From assembly GCF_022788695.1 (NCBI RefSeq), contig NZ_CP085154.1:1302001-1366000 (forward strand): DNA of 64,000 bases. Direction: 5' to 3'. The translations under genes and the position numbers were made by a program. The stretch comes from Pseudosulfitobacter sp. DSM 107133 (lineage in GTDB: Bacteria > Pseudomonadota > Alphaproteobacteria > Rhodobacterales > Rhodobacteraceae). The notes beneath the pieces are model-generated. The model worked only from the letters and a program-made list of their open reading frames with translations, was not told where the DNA came from and did not search any database. This document shows positions 60,279 through 64,000 of the stretch, one piece after another; the stretch's first letter is position 1, and each line of letters begins with the position of its first letter.

Positions 60279-60982
60279 TACTTTTCCTCCTGCGGACGGG
60301 TGGTGCGTTGTTCGATGCGCTTTTCGTGTTCGCCCTGAATGATGCGGTGCACATAGATGCCGGGCAGGTGGATGCTGTCGGGGTCCAGCGACCCGCGCGG
60401 CACGATTTCCTCGACTTCGGCAATGCAGACTTTGCCGCACATGGCGGCAGGCGGGTTAAAGTTGCGCGCGGTCTTGCGGAACACAAGGTTGCCGGTGTCG
60501 TCGGCTTTCCACGCTTTCACGACCGAAAGATCAGCCACAATGCCGCGTTCAAGGATGTAATCCTGACCGTCGAAATTCTTCACCTCCTTGCCCTCGGCAA
60601 TCTGGGTGCCGACGCCGGTCTTGGTATAGAAACCGGGGATGCCGGAGCCGCCTGCGCGCATCCGCTCGGCCAGTGTGCCCTGGGGGTTGAATTCCAGCTC
60701 AAGCTCGCCGCTTAGGTACTGACGCATGAATTCGGCGTTTTCGCCCACATAGGACGAGATCATTTTCTTGACCTGCTTGGTTTGCAGCAGAATGCCGATA
60801 CCGAAATCATCCACGCCTGCGTTGTTCGACGCAAAGGTCAGATTCTTGGTGCCGGCCTCTTTGATGGCTTGCAACAGCAGTTCGGGGATGCCGCACAGGC
60901 CAAAGCCCCCTGCAGCGATCAACATGCCATCCGATAGAACGCCATCCAGCGCCTCGGCAGCAGAACCATAAATCTTATTCAT
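60278..60982 (-). CDS. scoA: 3-oxoacid CoA-transferase subunit A
   Basis: The 234-residue large subunit, beginning MNKIYGSAAEALDGVLSDGMLIAAGGFGLCGIPELLLQAI, with GAGGSGIPGFYT-type glycine motif (RAGGSGIPGFYTKTG) and the FNPPAAMCGKVCIAEVEEIV segment. First gene of the scoAB pair. Confidence 0.93.
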   Translation of the reverse strand: MNKIYGSAAEALDGVLSDGMLIAAGGFGLCGIPELLLQAIKEAGTKNLTFASNNAGVDDFGIGILLQTKQVKKMISSYVGENAEFMRQYLSGELELEFNPQGTLAERMRAGGSGIPGFYTKTGVGTQIAEGKEVKNFDGQDYILERGIVADLSVVKAWKADDTGNLVFRKTARNFNPPAAMCGKVCIAEVEEIVPRGSLDPDSIHLPGIYVHRIIQGEHEKRIEQRTTRPQEEK

Positions 60983-61019
60983 GAATATCCCCTTGTGTCA
61001 GTGTTCCGAGAAGTTCTGA

Positions 61020-61116
61020 CCCTGCGTCGCCCCGGTGTCAACATGACGCAGGGGCTTAGGCGAAGCCAGGAGGGGATGTTACCGCCACCAGTCGCATAAT
61101 GTGCGCAGGTGGCGGT
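61020..61116 (-). other. Two hairpins between topA and scoA
   Basis: CCCTGCGTC (61020-61028) pairs with GACGCAGGG (61045-61053), and ACCGCCACC (61081-61089) with GGTGGCGGT (61108-61116). Neither is followed by a T-run on the minus strand. They fill most of the 141-base gap after topA. Confidence 0.5.
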
Positions 61117-61123
61117 GAGCGTG

Positions 61124-63778
61124 TCAGGTTTCGCCCGAAGCGGCCTTTGTCGTGGTCGCTTTCTTGGCCGCAGGTTTTTTTGCCGCCGGTTTCTTAGCGG
61201 CAGGCTTTTTGGCAGCCGGTTTCTTTGCTGCGGGCTTTTTCTTGGGGGCGGCTTTGCGTTTGGCGGGAGACTTGGCCAGCTTTTCCTCGATCAGCAAAAC
61301 CGCGGCATCCATTGTCAGATCGTCGGGCTCGACCTCTTTGGGAATGGTCGCGTTGACCTTTTCCCATTTCACATAGGGGCCATACTTGCCCTTCATGATG
61401 TTCACAGGGCCGCCCTGATCGGGGTGTTCGCCCAGTTCGCGGATCGGCTTGGCAGCCACACCGCGCCCCCCGCGCGAGGCGACTTTTTCCGCTAGAAGCT
61501 GCACCGCACGGTTCATGCCGACGGTCCAGACCTCGTCGATGCCTTCAAGGTTGGCATTGGTGCCGCCGCGTTCCGAGGTGCTTTCGGCGTGTTTCAGATA
61601 GGGACCATAGCGCCCGATATTGGCCCAGACGCTGACCCCATCCTCGGGGTGCGGGCCGACCAGACGGGGCAGCGACAGCAATTGCAGCGCCTGCGCCAGA
61701 TCGACATCGGCGGGCGGCCAATCCTTGGGGATCGACTGGCGTGGCGGTTTCTTGTTGTCGTCAGTGACCTCGCCGCGTTGCACATAGGGGCCAAAGCGGC
61801 CCTTGAACGCGTAAATCTTGTCGCCTTCGTCCTCGCCCAGCATCTTGCCTTCAGGCGGGATGCCACCGGTATCTTCGGCACCCGGAGGGCCGAAGGCGCG
61901 GGTGTAGCGGCATTCGGGATAGTTGGAACACCCGATAAAAGCGCCCCCCGAACGGGCGGTGCGCATCGAAAGGCGACCATTGCCGCAGTTGGGGCACAGG
62001 CGTGGATCGGTGCCGTCCTCGGTGGGGGGGAACAGGTGCGGTTCCAGCACCTCGTTGATCTTTTCCAGAACCTCGGTGATCCGCAAATCGGATGTTTCAG
62101 CCACGGCGGCCGAAAAATCACGCCAGAAGGTCGCCAGAACCGATTTGTAATCGCGATCCCCTGCGCTGACATCATCCAGCTCTTCTTCAAGCGAGGCGGT
62201 GAAATCATAGCCCACATATTTGCGGAAATAGTTTTCAAGGAAGGCAATCACCAGCCGCCCCTTGTCCTCGGGGATCAGGCGGTTCTTGTCCTTGCGCACA
62301 TATTCGCGGTCTTGAATCGTGGTGACAATGCTCGCGTAGGTCGAAGGGCGGCCGATGCCCAGCTCTTCCATCCGTTTGACCAGCGTCGCCTCGGTGTAGC
62401 GGGGCGGGGGCTGGGTGAAATGCTGTTCGGGCGTGACGGCACGCTTGTCCATCTTGTCGCCTTCGCTGATCTGCGGCAGGCGCTTGTCGTCGTCATCGGT
62501 GACATCGTCGTCGCGGCCTTCTTCATAGACCTTGAGGAAGCCGTCAAACAACACGACCTGACCCGTGGCGCGCAGGATGACCTGACCGTCCTGGCTGCCC
62601 ACGTCGACGGTGGTGCGTTCCAGACGCGCGCTTTCCATCTGGCAGGCCAGCGTGCGTTTCCAGATCAGATCATACAGCTTGCGCTGGTCGCCATCGCTGA
62701 TTTTCAGCGCATCCACGTCCTGCGTCATCTCGGTCGGGCGGATACATTCGTGCGCTTCCTGCGCGTTCTTTGCCTTGTTCTTGTAAACGCGCGGGGTGCC
62801 GGGGACGTATTCGGCGCCGTAACGGTCCTTGATGGCGTCGCGCGCCATCTGCACCGCTTCGGGGGCCATGTCGATGCCGTCGGTCCGCATATAGGTGATA
62901 TAGCCCGCCTCATACAGACGCTGTGCCGCGCTCATGGTCTGGCGCGCGCCCATGCCGAACTTGCGGCTGGCTTCCTGTTGCAGGGTCGATGTCATGAACG
63001 GGGCGGAGGGGTTGCGGTTGGCAGGCTTGGCCTCGACCGACTGGACCTTCAGGTCGCGGCTGCTGATCGCCTGCACGGCCATTTCGGCCTGTGTGCCGTT
63101 TTCAATGTCGTAACGGTCCAGCTTCTTGCCGGCCAAGGTGGTCAGCCGCGCCTCGAATTCCTGTCCGCGCGGGGTCGCCAGCAATGCCTTGACCGACCAG
63201 TATTCGCGGGCACGGAAGGCTTCGATTTCCATCTCGCGTTCGGTGATCAGGCGCAGACAGACCGATTGCACGCGCCCTGCCGATTTCGCGCCGGGCAATT
63301 TGCGCCACAGGACGGGGGACAGGTTGAAGCCCACCAGATAGTCCAGCGCGCGGCGGGCGAGGTAGGCCTCGACCAGTGGCATGTCGACCTGACGGGGATT
63401 CTTCATCGCCTCTGTGACGGCGGTTTTTGTGATCGCGTTGAACACCACCCGCGAAACGGGGGTGCTTTTGGTGATCGACTTGCGCTTGGTCAGCGCCTCT
63501 TGCAGGTGCCAGCTGATCGCCTCGCCCTCGCGGTCGGGGTCGGTTGCGAGGATCAGTTCGTTGTCGTTTTTCAGGGCGTCTGCGATGGCTTTGACATGCT
63601 TTTTGCTGTCGCTGCCAATCTCCCAAAGCATCTCGAAATCATGTTCGGTGTCGACCGAACCGTCTTTCGGGGGCAAGTCCCGCACATGGCCGTAAGAAGC
63701 CAGCACGGTGTAATTGTCACCCAGATATTTGTTGATTGTCTTGGCCTTGGCCGGAGATTCGACGACGACGACTGGCAT
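61124..63778 (-). CDS. topA: DNA topoisomerase I
   Basis: An 884-residue type IA topoisomerase that relaxes negative supercoils. The TOPRIM domain begins MPVVVVESPAKAKTINKYLGD and has ATDPDREGEAISWHL; the active tyrosine is in GYITYMRTDGID. A four-cysteine zinc module (CPNCGNGRLSMRTARSGGAFIGCSNYPEC) and topo C-terminal repeats follow. The last 40 or so residues are a lysine/alanine repeat tail (AAKKP units) coded by near-identical 15-base repeats. dprA lies upstream in the same direction, a common order in alphaproteobacteria. Confidence 0.96.
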   Translation of the reverse strand: MPVVVVESPAKAKTINKYLGDNYTVLASYGHVRDLPPKDGSVDTEHDFEMLWEIGSDSKKHVKAIADALKNDNELILATDPDREGEAISWHLQEALTKRKSITKSTPVSRVVFNAITKTAVTEAMKNPRQVDMPLVEAYLARRALDYLVGFNLSPVLWRKLPGAKSAGRVQSVCLRLITEREMEIEAFRAREYWSVKALLATPRGQEFEARLTTLAGKKLDRYDIENGTQAEMAVQAISSRDLKVQSVEAKPANRNPSAPFMTSTLQQEASRKFGMGARQTMSAAQRLYEAGYITYMRTDGIDMAPEAVQMARDAIKDRYGAEYVPGTPRVYKNKAKNAQEAHECIRPTEMTQDVDALKISDGDQRKLYDLIWKRTLACQMESARLERTTVDVGSQDGQVILRATGQVVLFDGFLKVYEEGRDDDVTDDDDKRLPQISEGDKMDKRAVTPEQHFTQPPPRYTEATLVKRMEELGIGRPSTYASIVTTIQDREYVRKDKNRLIPEDKGRLVIAFLENYFRKYVGYDFTASLEEELDDVSAGDRDYKSVLATFWRDFSAAVAETSDLRITEVLEKINEVLEPHLFPPTEDGTDPRLCPNCGNGRLSMRTARSGGAFIGCSNYPECRYTRAFGPPGAEDTGGIPPEGKMLGEDEGDKIYAFKGRFGPYVQRGEVTDDNKKPPRQSIPKDWPPADVDLAQALQLLSLPRLVGPHPEDGVSVWANIGRYGPYLKHAESTSERGGTNANLEGIDEVWTVGMNRAVQLLAEKVASRGGRGVAAKPIRELGEHPDQGGPVNIMKGKYGPYVKWEKVNATIPKEVEPDDLTMDAAVLLIEEKLAKSPAKRKAAPKKKPAAKKPAAKKPAAKKPAAKKPAAKKATTTKAASGET
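61160..61250 (-). repeat. Tandem 15-base repeats coding the TopA tail
   Basis: About five units coding AAKKP follow each other, of the type GCCGCAAAGAAACCG with third-position variation. They give a basic, histone-like extension. This is not a CRISPR array: it is in frame, has no spacers and is inside topA. Confidence 0.75.
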
Positions 63779-63888
63779 AAATGATGCACCTCGGGGACAG
63801 TAAAACTTGCGCGTCTATGGCGGCGCTAGATGTGGGGTGCAAGCATTGAATGTCAACACGCCATCGTATCAGGCCCCCGTCGAGGTCC

Positions 63889-64000
63889 TTAATTGGGGCG
63901 TGTCAGCAGGCCGCCGGGGCTGCGTTCGATGTGTCCGTCCAGTTCCAGTTCCAGCAAAACCGGGGCTACATCGGAAGGGGCTGCCGCGATGTCGCGTATC
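63889..64000 (-). CDS. dprA: 3' end of dprA (DNA processing protein), cut by window edge
   Basis: The last 36 codons and TAA of a gene running in from beyond the right edge. The residues IRDIAAAPSDVAPVLLELELDGHIERSPGGLLTR are the usual C-terminal winged-helix of DprA, and dprA–topA is a frequent order. DprA loads RecA on incoming single-stranded DNA during transformation. About 110 bases separate its stop from the topA start. Confidence 0.8.
   Translation of the reverse strand, partial: IRDIAAAPSDVAPVLLELELDGHIERSPGGLLTRPN

Noticed and set aside
61160..61250. Short direct repeats that might suggest a CRISPR array
   Set aside because: They are adjacent in-frame codons for AAKKP in topA with no unique spacers.
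61589..63784. A 731-codon open frame on the plus strand opposite topA
   Set aside because: Antisense to topA, biased composition, no recognisable motif.
1..64000. tRNA, rRNA, tmRNA, riboswitch, CRISPR and prophage signals
   Set aside because: I looked through the intergenic gaps for cloverleaf-like or other known RNA structures and phage genes and saw none; a covariance-model scan would be more sensitive.

Overview
The window is a GC-rich chromosomal segment from an alphaproteobacterium of the order Rhodobacterales, most likely the Roseobacter group. The evidence is gene content and order: ruvCAB–ybgC–tolQRAB–pal–cpoB–tilS–ftsH, dprA–topA, a phosphatidylcholine synthase, a full flp/tad pilus locus, and recurring intergenic GC-rich repeats of a kind I associate with this family. 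The genus cannot be fixed from the sequence alone. No tRNA, rRNA or CRISPR array was seen. Coding density is high and many neighbours overlap as ATGA or TAATG.

Left part (1–13.7 kb): a Tat-exported MsrB coupled to a DoxX-like membrane protein, a membrane-anchored NYN nuclease-like protein, truA facing a ycjX–GNAT–ycjF operon, a large DUF2339 membrane protein, ileS (with a compositionally foreign patch in its editing domain), an NCS1 permease and an ogt-like repair protein.

Middle left (13.7–25.6 kb): phosphatidylcholine synthase; xerC with a DUF484 gene; a transaldolase-family gene divergent from priA; an MFS–MATE–prmA operon behind a clear promoter; a small membrane protein; and a ridA–methyltransferase pair preceded by two copies of a palindrome. 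A DUF1127 gene follows.

Centre (25.6–42.6 kb): Holliday-junction genes ruvCAB run into an uncharacterised gene and the Tol-Pal envelope operon, then tilS and ftsH. A MOSC protein, the one-carbon genes fhs and folD, and a membrane LytTR regulator follow.

Mobile element and repair pair (42–46.3 kb): the ligase-associated repair genes lhr-type helicase and pdeM are separated by an IS630-family element of 1053 bp. It landed on a TA inside one of the intergenic repeats, leaving half of the repeat on each side, and it rewrote the last codons of the helicase gene.

Right part (46.3–64 kb): an AAA ATPase and the tad locus, all on the minus strand (two Flp pilins, cpaB, cpaC, an OmpA lipoprotein, cpaE, cpaF, tadB, tadC, two TPR lipoproteins, cpaA). 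Then come a lytic transglycosylase on the plus strand, scoAB, topA with a lysine/alanine repeat tail, and the 3' end of dprA.

I found no wholly new system. The best leads are the IS insertion and its effect on lhr, the ileS mosaic, the paired palindromes near ridA, the terminator between the two pilin genes, and the uncharacterised gene between ruvB and ybgC.
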